Shown: piece by piece, positions 27,141 through 35,167 of the stretch
How positions within the stretch are numbered: position 1 is the first letter of the stretch
How the letters are laid out: every line of letters starts with the position of its first letter
Source of the DNA: Mesorhizobium sp. NBSH29
Lineage (GTDB): Bacteria; Pseudomonadota; Alphaproteobacteria; Rhizobiales; Rhizobiaceae
Direction: 5' to 3'
DNA: 64,000 nt
NCBI RefSeq assembly: GCF_015500055.1
Contig: NZ_CP045492.1
Coordinates: forward strand, 2,800,501 to 2,864,500
The notes under the pieces: model-generated
The model's database searches: none
Seen by the model: only the letters and a program-made list of their open reading frames with translations
What the model was told of the DNA's origin: nothing
Program-made: the position numbers and the translations under genes

Positions 27141-28502
27141 TCAACCCTCGACCGCCCAGAGTAAGGCACCACTCGGCGTAGCGGGTGCCCACCCCAGGGT
27201 AGACGAAGTGTGCGGCAGGATGCAGCGCCAGATCTTCCCTTTCTCGGATGAAAGCGTCACAAGGTCGCCAACCAAATAATGTGTGTTTAACACCCATTCA
27301 TTGTGCTCGCTCTCAGCTTCCCTGGTGGACACACTTAACACATTGCTCGGTATGGAGAGCTCGCCACGTTCATCCCTTGCGGCAGCAAAGTAGCGAAACG
27401 GAGTGCTCGGTGGGAGCAATTCGTCCACATAGGAAAGCTCATGTCCGCTGAGCGAGGCGATCTCCTGTCCTTCCCGATAGAGCTTGTACTCAGCAATGGG
27501 AGATGAACTGCTGGCCGCCCCCCACATGAGGCTAATGCTCGTGGAAGTCTGCCCCATGCTGTGTAGGTTAAAGGGCGGTGTTGGTCCATTTTCAGCCGCT
27601 GGCGTTTTCACCAAAATAGCAGGACTTGGTGCCGAAATATTCCCTTCGCTGTCGACGGAGCAGATCGAATACGTATAATGCGCGTTTGGCGACACACCGT
27701 AATCAATCCAGTTCAATTCGGTTGCCGAGGTCTCCACGATAATGGCGCCATTGCGTGCTATCCGATAATGGATGATCGGATGATTTCCGGTAGAAGGGCT
27801 CCAGCTGAGCCCCACGCGGTCGCCACCCACTTCGTTTGCACGAAAATCTTCTGGAACCGTCGGCTCCTTTTCTCCACCGGAGTCAGTGAAGTTGAGATCG
27901 ATGACATGGTAGAATGCGTTGCCGGTGTCAGCTACTTCCCAGACCGCAAGCAGGACATGGTAGCCGCTGCGGCGGGGGAGACGCATTGAATGTGTCGTCG
28001 GAGATACGGGGGTAAGGCCTTCGGTATGCTCCCAATAAGGCTGTAGATTCAGCTGTGCCACATAAAATGGCTCCGGCTCGAACTGCTCTCGCGACAGCGG
28101 TTTTGAGGGATCCCAGTTTTCCTTGGTAAGAAAATAATTCCACCGTCGGCTTCTATGATTTGCGGTGTAATTCCAGGAAACACTAAACGCGTCGCCGTTC
28201 TTTATTTCATTTTTCTGCCAATCCGTGCCCGGCTGATCCAAAAAACTACCCGTGCCTTGACCAGCGCTCGCTATCTTTCCGTCCGGTGGCGGGGTCGCGC
28301 TAGGAGAATCCGTTGGCGCGTCAGCGTCGGGAAGTCCTCCCATCACTTTTGGGAAAAATTTTCCTGCCTCTCGCTGGTTTAAAGCCCCCTCGTCCAGGTT
28401 TCCTGCAAGCCAGGCAAGATAGGCGCGGGACGGGGGTGAAAATACGTGCCCATGGCGGGGAGCAACTCCAGGTACCAGGCTATCAACGGTTTTTGTCAAC
28501 AT
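27141..28502 (-). CDS. AA10 chitin-active LPMO with two FnIII domains and CBM5/12
   Basis: Copper lytic polysaccharide monooxygenase of 453 residues, related to Serratia CBP21. The AA10 domain (17-205) starts HGHVFSPPSRAYLAW. His17 and His116 would form the histidine brace, and Phe197 in NAFYHVIDLNF is the axial residue. Two fibronectin III domains (about 214-301 and 306-394) and a CBM5/12 module (about 400-452, WVLNTHYLVGD to LGWAP) follow. The first 16 residues have no hydrophobic core, so there is no Sec or Tat signal, and the AA10 domain has no cysteine although CBP21 has disulfides. It starts 52 bases after the chitinase gene with GGAAAG before the ATG, so the two are one operon. Confidence 0.9.
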   Translation of the reverse strand: MLTKTVDSLVPGVAPRHGHVFSPPSRAYLAWLAGNLDEGALNQREAGKFFPKVMGGLPDADAPTDSPSATPPPDGKIASAGQGTGSFLDQPGTDWQKNEIKNGDAFSVSWNYTANHRSRRWNYFLTKENWDPSKPLSREQFEPEPFYVAQLNLQPYWEHTEGLTPVSPTTHSMRLPRRSGYHVLLAVWEVADTGNAFYHVIDLNFTDSGGEKEPTVPEDFRANEVGGDRVGLSWSPSTGNHPIIHYRIARNGAIIVETSATELNWIDYGVSPNAHYTYSICSVDSEGNISAPSPAILVKTPAAENGPTPPFNLHSMGQTSTSISLMWGAASSSSPIAEYKLYREGQEIASLSGHELSYVDELLPPSTPFRYFAAARDERGELSIPSNVLSVSTREAESEHNEWVLNTHYLVGDLVTLSSEKGKIWRCILPHTSSTLGWAPATPSGALLWAVEG

Positions 28503-28554
28503 TGTCTTTCCAAAATGAATGAGTTGGGGAAATGGATTCGAGGTTGGCGTGTGA

Positions 28555-29979
28555 TCACATTCGCATCCATAAAGTCGTTGCTAAATCCGGCGTCCAGCTC
28601 GGTTCGGAGGTGTGCTGCATTACGCAGACATAGCTCATCTCCAGGTATCGAACCTGGGCGTCGTCTGGGTACCAGCTGCCCGCAATCCAGGCAGGATGGA
28701 CAATCTCTCCGGGTAGCGTTCGCACACGCAGTACCGGGCTAAGGTCAGAGCTCTGACCTTGATCGTCGATGGCGCTGACTTGATACGCATATTCTGTATT
28801 GGGATCGAGACCGCTGTCGAAGTAAGGAGGCTGCCGCCCGTTTCCGATACCAACGCCATCGCGATAAAGGTTGTATCGGGTGATCGGATGCCCGCTTTGT
28901 GAGGAAGTCCAGGTGAGCCAGATTGAGCGCTCGGTCTGGTTGGTTGAAGTCAGATCCTGTGGCACGCCAGGCTTTTCCGGCTGCGGGATTTCGCTGTCTG
29001 CCAAATAGCCGTAGCGCTTTACGAATTCCCAATCGTACTCCACGCCGTCTTTGGTGCGACCGGCATCCCAATTTACAGACCAGGTCATGACGCCCTTAAT
29101 GGGCAGGCCAGAATCCTCCAGCCGCTTCAGTGCATTTTTGACGTCATTGGGGTCAATCACGTAGCCCGTGGCAGCAGCGTCGTTGTTGGTCGGGATGCCG
29201 ATCACAAATTTTTCAGGAGGTATGTGGACGAATTCCCTACCGTCTTCGCTCACAATACTTTTGGTAAGATGGTATAGAAACTCCTCTTTCAAAGAATCAT
29301 TATCTTGAGAAACCCATCCTAGCCCCTCAACATACACACCATCTCCGCCTTGGTTATAGTATTGTGGCGCAATGAAATCGTATTCCTCTTCGAGGGCAGT
29401 GATGTATGGAGCATAACTACCTCCCAATCGGAGATGAGGGAATTCAGGCGCCATACTGATGATGAAATATCTCCCTTCTGCTTCGAAGTGATTTTTTACA
29501 ATAAGCAAAGCTTTAGGAATGACGGCACTATTTTTACCGGCAGAGATAGCAGTTTGTTCCAGATCAATATCGAGCCCCTCGAACCCGTAACGGTTTGCGA
29601 GTTCGATAATTCGGTCTGCCAAGGGTTGCTCGTCTCCGTCATGCAACTCGATCTGCGCATCCGCGCCCCCGAGGGAAATCAACACGTTTCGACCCTGTGA
29701 TTTCAAGGTGTTAACCTGAGCGAGAAATTCCGCATCAGTGCCTTTGTGGGGCTTGAACGATGGAATGTGATCACTCTGGGGGTCCAGAACTTTCATGAAG
29801 GCAACCGCAACGACGTTGTACTGAAGCGGAATATCCGCGAGCGACAGGTTTCCGAAGAAACCCTGCCGATAACCGCTTCCATTCGGTCCGTTTTCGAACC
29901 AGTTGTGCCAAAAACCCATAACGATCTTTTTGGTTGCGATCCTGTCACGCTGATTATTTTGCTTTGTCGGTCGTTTCAC
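28555..29979 (-). CDS. chiC: GH18 chitinase, Serratia ChiC-like
   Basis: Retaining chitinase of 474 residues. The GH18 barrel opens KKIVMGFWHNW near residue 17, has SLGGAD at 102-107 and the catalytic DxDxE at D137-D139-E141 (FEGLDIDLEQ). FIAPQYYNQGGDGVYVEG and VIGIPTNNDAAATGYV match what I recall of Serratia marcescens ChiC almost word for word. A fibronectin III domain (about 337-425) and a CBM5/12 module (last 50 residues, WYPDDAQV to SWTPD) follow, the same order as ChiC. Like ChiC it has no signal peptide. The start is GTG 29979. The DNA is AT-richer than the core: 29461-29520 has 21 G/C of 60. Confidence 0.93.
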   Translation of the reverse strand: MKRPTKQNNQRDRIATKKIVMGFWHNWFENGPNGSGYRQGFFGNLSLADIPLQYNVVAVAFMKVLDPQSDHIPSFKPHKGTDAEFLAQVNTLKSQGRNVLISLGGADAQIELHDGDEQPLADRIIELANRYGFEGLDIDLEQTAISAGKNSAVIPKALLIVKNHFEAEGRYFIISMAPEFPHLRLGGSYAPYITALEEEYDFIAPQYYNQGGDGVYVEGLGWVSQDNDSLKEEFLYHLTKSIVSEDGREFVHIPPEKFVIGIPTNNDAAATGYVIDPNDVKNALKRLEDSGLPIKGVMTWSVNWDAGRTKDGVEYDWEFVKRYGYLADSEIPQPEKPGVPQDLTSTNQTERSIWLTWTSSQSGHPITRYNLYRDGVGIGNGRQPPYFDSGLDPNTEYAYQVSAIDDQGQSSDLSPVLRVRTLPGEIVHPAWIAGSWYPDDAQVRYLEMSYVCVMQHTSEPSWTPDLATTLWMRM

Positions 29980-30236
29980 CTTTGTCCATCCAATCTTGAA
30001 ATAGTTGAGGAGTGTGGAGCGATGCGCCCAATAAAATGGCGTAGCTTCCTATAGGCGCTTTCAATAATTTTATACTTTAATCTACATTCAACATTAAGTT
30101 GTTGTTGGTTGCAGGAATAATGTATATTTGGACGGAGAGCATTTTCGCATAATCGCCGCACTACCGAGTGTTTGACCGTCTACTGGTGCAAAACAGAAAA
30201 ACTGGGCTAGGTGGAAACGACACAACGGACCTTCCC

Positions 30237-31070
30237 ATGAACCCAACCACCCCTTCCCGAAACATCGGTCGTCTACTCGAGATCATGCGCGCGCTGCGCA
30301 CCCCGGTGATTGGCTGCCCCTGGGATGTCGAGCAGACCTTTGCGACCATCGCGCCGTATACGATCGAGGAAGCCTATGAGGTAGCCGACGCGATTGAGCG
30401 CAAGGATCTTGATGATCTGCGCGATGAGCTCGGCGACCTGTTGCTACAGGTCGTCTTTCATTCACGCATGGCTGAGGAGGAACGGGCATTCGACTTTGGT
30501 GATGTTGTAGAGGCGATCACGACGAAGATGATCCGCCGGCATCCGCATGTGTTTGGCGATGAGCAAGCCCGCGCGGCCGGTTCGGCCAAGGGCATGTGGA
30601 ACGCCATCAAGGCGGACGAGAAGGCGGAAAAGCGCGAGAAGCGCCTTGCCCGCGGACTGCCGGCCGAAGACAGCGGGAACGGCTTTCTGGACAGTGTTCC
30701 CGTCGCCCTGCCCGGCCTTGTCCGAGCGTTGAAGCTTCAACAGAAGGCGGCCGAGGTCGGTTTTGACTGGCAGGAGGCGGCGCCTATCCTCGACAAGATC
30801 GAGGAGGAAATCGGCGAATTGCGGGAAGCCTTGGACCAGGGTGACCGGGCCGCGATGCAGGATGAATTCGGCGACGTGCTGTTTGCGCTGGTTAATTTCG
30901 GTCGCCATCTGGGGATAGAGGCCGAAACCGCGCTGCGTGGCACCAATGAGAAATTTCGCGCGCGGCTGCATCATGTCGAGCGCTCGCTTGATGCTCAGGG
31001 GAGCAGCCTCAAGGCTGCAAGCCTGGATGAGATGGAAGTGCTCTGGCAAGCAGCCAAGAACAAAGACTGA
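30237..31070 (+). CDS. mazG: Nucleoside triphosphate pyrophosphohydrolase
   Basis: All-alpha NTP pyrophosphatase of 277 residues that hydrolyses (d)NTPs to monophosphates, a house-cleaning enzyme. LLEIMRALRTPVIGCPWD opens the first MazG domain. EEAYEVADAIERKD and LRDELGDLLLQVVFHSRMAEE (near residues 40-75) carry the ExxE...ExxD metal motif, and a second EEIGELREALDQGD...DEFGDVLFALVNF repeat is near residues 185-225. ATG 30237 gives the family start. A 257-base AT-rich gap separates it from the divergent chitinase gene, and it converges on hflX. Confidence 0.95.
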   Translation: MNPTTPSRNIGRLLEIMRALRTPVIGCPWDVEQTFATIAPYTIEEAYEVADAIERKDLDDLRDELGDLLLQVVFHSRMAEEERAFDFGDVVEAITTKMIRRHPHVFGDEQARAAGSAKGMWNAIKADEKAEKREKRLARGLPAEDSGNGFLDSVPVALPGLVRALKLQQKAAEVGFDWQEAAPILDKIEEEIGELREALDQGDRAAMQDEFGDVLFALVNFGRHLGIEAETALRGTNEKFRARLHHVERSLDAQGSSLKAASLDEMEVLWQAAKNKD

Positions 31071-31127
31071 TTTTTCTTCAGTAGTCGCTCGGCGAGAATG
31101 TGTCGAACCACCAAGCGTGCGGCAAAC

Positions 31128-32513
31128 CTAAGACGCGCCGCCCAACTTGGTCTCGATTTCCGCGCGTGCCGATTCCGTGGCGCGCAGGACAACAGAGATT
31201 CCACCATCCTCGTTATCGACCCGTGAAGTCACATCGCCGTTGCGGTAGAGCCAGTCGATCAGGCCAAGCTGATCGGGTCTAAGCGTGATGGCAATGTTTT
31301 CAAGCTCACCTGACACCCGAGATTCTATTACCGATACCAGCGCCGAAATCCCCTCTCCGCTGATTGCAGAGATGGCGACGGGCGGCGTGTTGCTGTCTCC
31401 TCCCCTATCGGACAACAGGCGCTCGCGGTTGGCATCGTCAAGCTGGTCTATCTTGTTCCATACCTCCAGAACGTGTTCGCCACTCGCGGCATCGACACCC
31501 AGATCTGCAAGAATTTTTTCCACATCTTCGGCCTGCGCTGCGGTATCAGGATCAGAAATGTCGCGCAGATGTATTACCAGGTCGGCTTCCACCACCTCTT
31601 CCAGCGTAGCCCGAAATGCTGCCACCAGATGCGTCGGCAGATCAGAGATAAAGCCGACAGTATCAGAAAGGATCACCGGAGTGCCGTGCGGCAGGCGCAC
31701 ACGCCGTAGCGTCGGATCAAGGGTTGCAAAAAGCATGTCTTCGGCCAGCACCGAAGCGCCGGTCAGTCGGTTAAAGAGCGTTGATTTTCCAGCGTTGGTG
31801 TAGCCGACGATTGCAACCACAGGAAAAGGAACTTTGCGTCGTTTGGCGCGGTGGAGATCGCGCGTGCGGCGCACCGTTTCGAGTTCGCGCTCCAGCTTGA
31901 TGATCTTGTCCTGCAGCGCGCGTCGGTCAGATTCAATCTGGGTTTCGCCTGGCCCACCCAGAAAGCCGGCACCGCCGCGCTGACGTTCCAAGTGGGTCCA
32001 GCTGCGTACCAGTCGGCCCTTCTGATAGTTGAGATGGGCGAGGTCAACCTGTAGCGTACCTTCCTTGGTGCGCGCGCGTTCGCCAAATATTTCCAGAATG
32101 AGACCGGTACGGTCCAGCACTTTGACATCAAGCGCTTTCTCGAGGTTGCGCTGCTGTACCGGTGTCAGAGGATGGTCGACAATAACCAGATCGGCGTGCT
32201 GCTCTTTTACAATCTCCGCAAACTCTTCGACCTTGCCGGAGCCGAGCAAGGTAGCTGGGCGCGGAGCCGCAATGTTCACGATAGCACTGTGGATAGGGTC
32301 GAGGTTGATAGCGCGGGCAAGGCCGACAGCTTCGTCGTGTCGTGCTTCGGGCGAACGTGTGAGCCTGGGGCGGCGGACAGAACCGCTGTCGTCCGACCGC
32401 TCCCTGGTGAGGATCGGCACAATGATGATAGCGCGGCCCGTTGCGCCGCGCTCCCCGGTTCTGTCAGAGTGTGTATCTGGCGCTTCGCGCCCGGTCTTGT
32501 CCGTTTTGGCCAA
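31128..32513 (-). CDS. hflX: Ribosome-associated GTPase HflX
   Basis: GTPase of 461 residues that splits stalled or heat-damaged 70S ribosomes. The N-terminal HflX domain has VDHPLTPVQQRNLEKAL, and the glycine-rich linker reads RQRGGAGFLGGPGETQIE near residue 177. G1 is VGYTNAGKSTLFN, G3 DTVGFISDLP and G4 NKID. It begins one base after the hfq stop, the conserved hfq-hflX pair. Confidence 0.96.
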   Translation of the reverse strand: MAKTDKTGREAPDTHSDRTGERGATGRAIIIVPILTRERSDDSGSVRRPRLTRSPEARHDEAVGLARAINLDPIHSAIVNIAAPRPATLLGSGKVEEFAEIVKEQHADLVIVDHPLTPVQQRNLEKALDVKVLDRTGLILEIFGERARTKEGTLQVDLAHLNYQKGRLVRSWTHLERQRGGAGFLGGPGETQIESDRRALQDKIIKLERELETVRRTRDLHRAKRRKVPFPVVAIVGYTNAGKSTLFNRLTGASVLAEDMLFATLDPTLRRVRLPHGTPVILSDTVGFISDLPTHLVAAFRATLEEVVEADLVIHLRDISDPDTAAQAEDVEKILADLGVDAASGEHVLEVWNKIDQLDDANRERLLSDRGGDSNTPPVAISAISGEGISALVSVIESRVSGELENIAITLRPDQLGLIDWLYRNGDVTSRVDNEDGGISVVLRATESARAEIETKLGGAS

Positions 32514-32762
32514 TCAAGCGTCCCGGACTGCTTCCTCGCCATCAAACATCTGAACCGGCTGGCTCGGCATGATGGTGGAAATGGCGTGCTTGTAGACAAG
32601 CTGTGAATGACCATCGCGGCGCAAAAGCACGCAAAAATTATCGAATGACGTGACAACTCCGGTGAGTTTGACGCCATTGATAAGGAAGATTGTAAGTGGG
32701 TTCTTGCTCTTGCGAACTGAGTTCAGGAACAAATCCTGAAGGTTTTGCGACCGTTCCGCCAT
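32514..32762 (-). CDS. hfq: RNA chaperone Hfq
   Basis: Hexameric Sm-like RNA chaperone of 82 residues that pairs small RNAs with mRNAs; in rhizobia it also influences nitrogen regulation. Sm1 has [23 protein letters not shown], here read as residues 17-39, and Sm2 has the YKHAIST motif near residue 58. ATG 32762 gives the usual [10 protein letters not shown] start; the longer frame adds a basic, non-conserved leader. A CTTGACA -35-like element (minus strand, 32824-32829) lies upstream but lacks a clear -10 partner. It is followed directly by hflX. Confidence 0.97.
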   Translation of the reverse strand: MAERSQNLQDLFLNSVRKSKNPLTIFLINGVKLTGVVTSFDNFCVLLRRDGHSQLVYKHAISTIMPSQPVQMFDGEEAVRDA

Positions 32763-32908
32763 TTTTCTTTTCTTTCGCCTGTCCCCTGGGCGACGCATCC
32801 AATGCGCCAAAATAATACGCGTGTGTCAAGCAAACAAAACACACCCCTGTCGCTTCCGAACAACAGGTAACACCCAAATAACCTATGTCTGTTCTGCGCA
32901 AGCGGTTA

Positions 32909-33769
32909 TCAGGATTGCGTTTTTTCCGCAATCTCAAAAAACGCCTGCCGAAGCGTCAGCGTCAATGATCCGGGGTGCCCGTTGGCGACCGACGTGCCGT
33001 CTATGGTGACCACGGGCATGGCAATCGTCGTCGCGGAACTGATGAACGCTTCGCGCGCGGCTTTCGCCTCATCTAGTGAAAAAGGCCGCTCTTCTATCTT
33101 CAGGCCCAGTTTTTTCGCCACATCAAACAGTGTTGTGCGGGTAATGCCACGCAAAATGCCATGTTCGGCCGGTCGCGTTACCAAAACACCATCTTTGGTG
33201 ACGATCCATGCGTTGGAAGAACCGCCCTCCTTCACATTGCCGTTATCATCGACAAACCAGGCTTCTTGCGCGCCCTCTTCCTTGGCTTTTTGTTTAGCCA
33301 GCACATTGGGCAACAGGCCAACAGACTTGATATCGACCCTGTCCCAGCGGTTTTCAGGAACAGTGATTACGCTGATTCCCTTTTCAGCACGCTTTTCCAT
33401 AAACGACGGATCAACCTTCTTAGCGGTGATCACAAGCGAAGAAGCTACGTCGTCTGGAAATACAAAATCACGGCTTGCAACGCCGCGCGTCACCTGCATG
33501 TAGACCAGCCCGTTGAACACGCGATTGCGCCGGACTACTTCACGCAACACGAGCTCCATCGGCTTGCGTGCCATCGGCCAGTCGATCTTCAATTCAGATA
33601 GCGAACGCGCCAGACGATCAAGGTGACGGGTCATGTCGACGATGTAGCCGCGCGCGACCTCGCATACTTCATAGACGCCATCGGCAAACTGGTAACCGCG
33701 ATCCTCGATGTGGACAGCAGCATCAGCGTGGCCAACGTATCGGCCGTTTACATACGCAATGCGTGGCAT
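32909..33769 (-). CDS. dat: D-amino acid aminotransferase (class IV, PLP)
   Basis: Fold-type IV PLP transaminase of 286 residues. IEDRGYQFADGVYEV near residue 21 is the family's D-RG-x-x-x-DGVYE motif. The PLP lysine is in DIKSVGLLPNVLAKQKAKE near residue 147, and VKEGGSSNAWIV and LRGITRTTLFDVAK complete the cofactor site. The family includes D-alanine aminotransferase, which supplies D-Glu/D-Ala for the cell wall, and aminodeoxychorismate lyase; the fit to D-amino acid transaminase is best. It lies between ntrX and hfq, as in several rhizobia. Confidence 0.9.
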   Translation of the reverse strand: MPRIAYVNGRYVGHADAAVHIEDRGYQFADGVYEVCEVARGYIVDMTRHLDRLARSLSELKIDWPMARKPMELVLREVVRRNRVFNGLVYMQVTRGVASRDFVFPDDVASSLVITAKKVDPSFMEKRAEKGISVITVPENRWDRVDIKSVGLLPNVLAKQKAKEEGAQEAWFVDDNGNVKEGGSSNAWIVTKDGVLVTRPAEHGILRGITRTTLFDVAKKLGLKIEERPFSLDEAKAAREAFISSATTIAMPVVTIDGTSVANGHPGSLTLTLRQAFFEIAEKTQS

Positions 33770-33805
33770 TTGATCCCTCGTAAGCTACGACTGTCGTGTA
33801 AAAAC

Positions 33806-35167
33806 TCAGACCCCGAGCGATTTCAGTTTCCGATGTAGCGCGGAACGTTCCATACCAATGAACTCAGCCGTGCGCGAGATATTGCCACCGAAGCGGTTGA
33901 TCTGGGCCAACAGATATTCCTTTTCAAACATTTCGCGCGCCTCTCGCAGCGGCAGCGCCATGATGTGTTGATCCGACTGGTTTGGCGCGCGCGGCATGAC
34001 ATCGCCGATTTCGGACGGCAGCAAATCCGCGCTGATCGGCGTCTCCACATCGTCGCCACGCGCCAATATCATCAGCCGCTCAATGTTGTTGCGCAGCTGG
34101 CGCACATTGCCTGGCCAGTTGTGCGCCTGCAGCACGGCCAGCGCATCGTCACCGATGCGCCTTGGCTTGATCCCGGCCTGTCGGCCTATTTGCTTCATGA
34201 AATGGTCGACCAGGAAGGGAATGTCTTCGCGTCGCTCGGCGAGCGCGGGCACCATCACGGGCACCACCGCCAGCCGGTGGTACAGGTCTTCGCGAAACCG
34301 TCCCTCTGCAATCATGCCTTCCAGATTCTGCGCAGTCGACGAAATGATGCGCACATCGACCTTCACCCGCTTGGTGCCGCCGACCCGCTCAAAAGTCTGT
34401 TCGACCAGTACGCGCAGAATTTTCGACTGGGTCTCCCTCGGCATGTCGGCGATCTCGTCGAGATAGAGGATGCCGCGGTGGGCCTCTTCCAGCGCGCCGA
34501 CTTTTCGTTCACCGCCATTCGATTCGGTACCGAAAAGCTCGATCTCCATACGCTCGGGCGTGATGTTTGCGGCATTGACGGTCACGAATGGACCAGCCTT
34601 GCGTGATGACAGCGCGTGGATTGCACGTGCGGCCAGCTCTTTGCCGGACCCGGAGGCCCCAATGATCATCACGCGGCTGTTGGTCGGCGCTACCCGGTCT
34701 ATGGTCTGCCGCAGCTGGTTCATCGCCGCCGAATTGCCCACCAGGTCAAAATTCTCGCCGCTGCGCTGTTTGAGGTCCGAAACCTCGCGCCGCAACTTTG
34801 AGGTCTCGAGTGCGCGCTCGGCGATCAGAATCAGGCGGTCGGTCTTAAACGGCTTTTCGATGAAATCGTAGGCACCGCGCCGGATCGCGGAAACGGCGGT
34901 CTCGATTGTGCCGTGGCCCGAAATCATCACCACCGGCAGGCCGGGATGCATAATCTTGATCTGGTCGAGCAACGCCAGACCGTCGAGCTTGGAACCCTGT
35001 AGCCAGATGTCAAGAAACACGAGTCGCGGCACCCGGTCGGCGATGGCTGCCAGCGCGCTGTCGCTGTCAAAGGCCGTTCGTGTCTCATGGCCTTCGTCGC
35101 TCAGGATGCCGGCAACAAGTTCGCGGATATCTTCTTCGTCATCGACGATCAAAATGTCAGATGCCAT
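33806..35167 (-). CDS. ntrX: Nitrogen-regulation response regulator NtrX
   Basis: Response regulator of 453 residues paired with NtrY. The receiver domain (1-120) has phospho-acceptor D53 in LVFLDIW. The AAA+ domain (about 140-380) has P-loop GASGSGKE, a variant of GESGTGKE, and at the sigma-54 contact loop reads ELFGTESNGGERKVG rather than GAFTGA. The C-terminal Fis-type helix-turn-helix ends SRTAEFIGMERSALHRKLK. Loss of GAFTGA is known in alphaproteobacterial NtrX and suggests it does not drive sigma-54 in the classical way. The start overlaps the ntrY stop by 11 bases; the far longer open frame upstream is inside ntrY. Confidence 0.96.
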   Translation of the reverse strand: MASDILIVDDEEDIRELVAGILSDEGHETRTAFDSDSALAAIADRVPRLVFLDIWLQGSKLDGLALLDQIKIMHPGLPVVMISGHGTIETAVSAIRRGAYDFIEKPFKTDRLILIAERALETSKLRREVSDLKQRSGENFDLVGNSAAMNQLRQTIDRVAPTNSRVMIIGASGSGKELAARAIHALSSRKAGPFVTVNAANITPERMEIELFGTESNGGERKVGALEEAHRGILYLDEIADMPRETQSKILRVLVEQTFERVGGTKRVKVDVRIISSTAQNLEGMIAEGRFREDLYHRLAVVPVMVPALAERREDIPFLVDHFMKQIGRQAGIKPRRIGDDALAVLQAHNWPGNVRQLRNNIERLMILARGDDVETPISADLLPSEIGDVMPRAPNQSDQHIMALPLREAREMFEKEYLLAQINRFGGNISRTAEFIGMERSALHRKLKSLGV

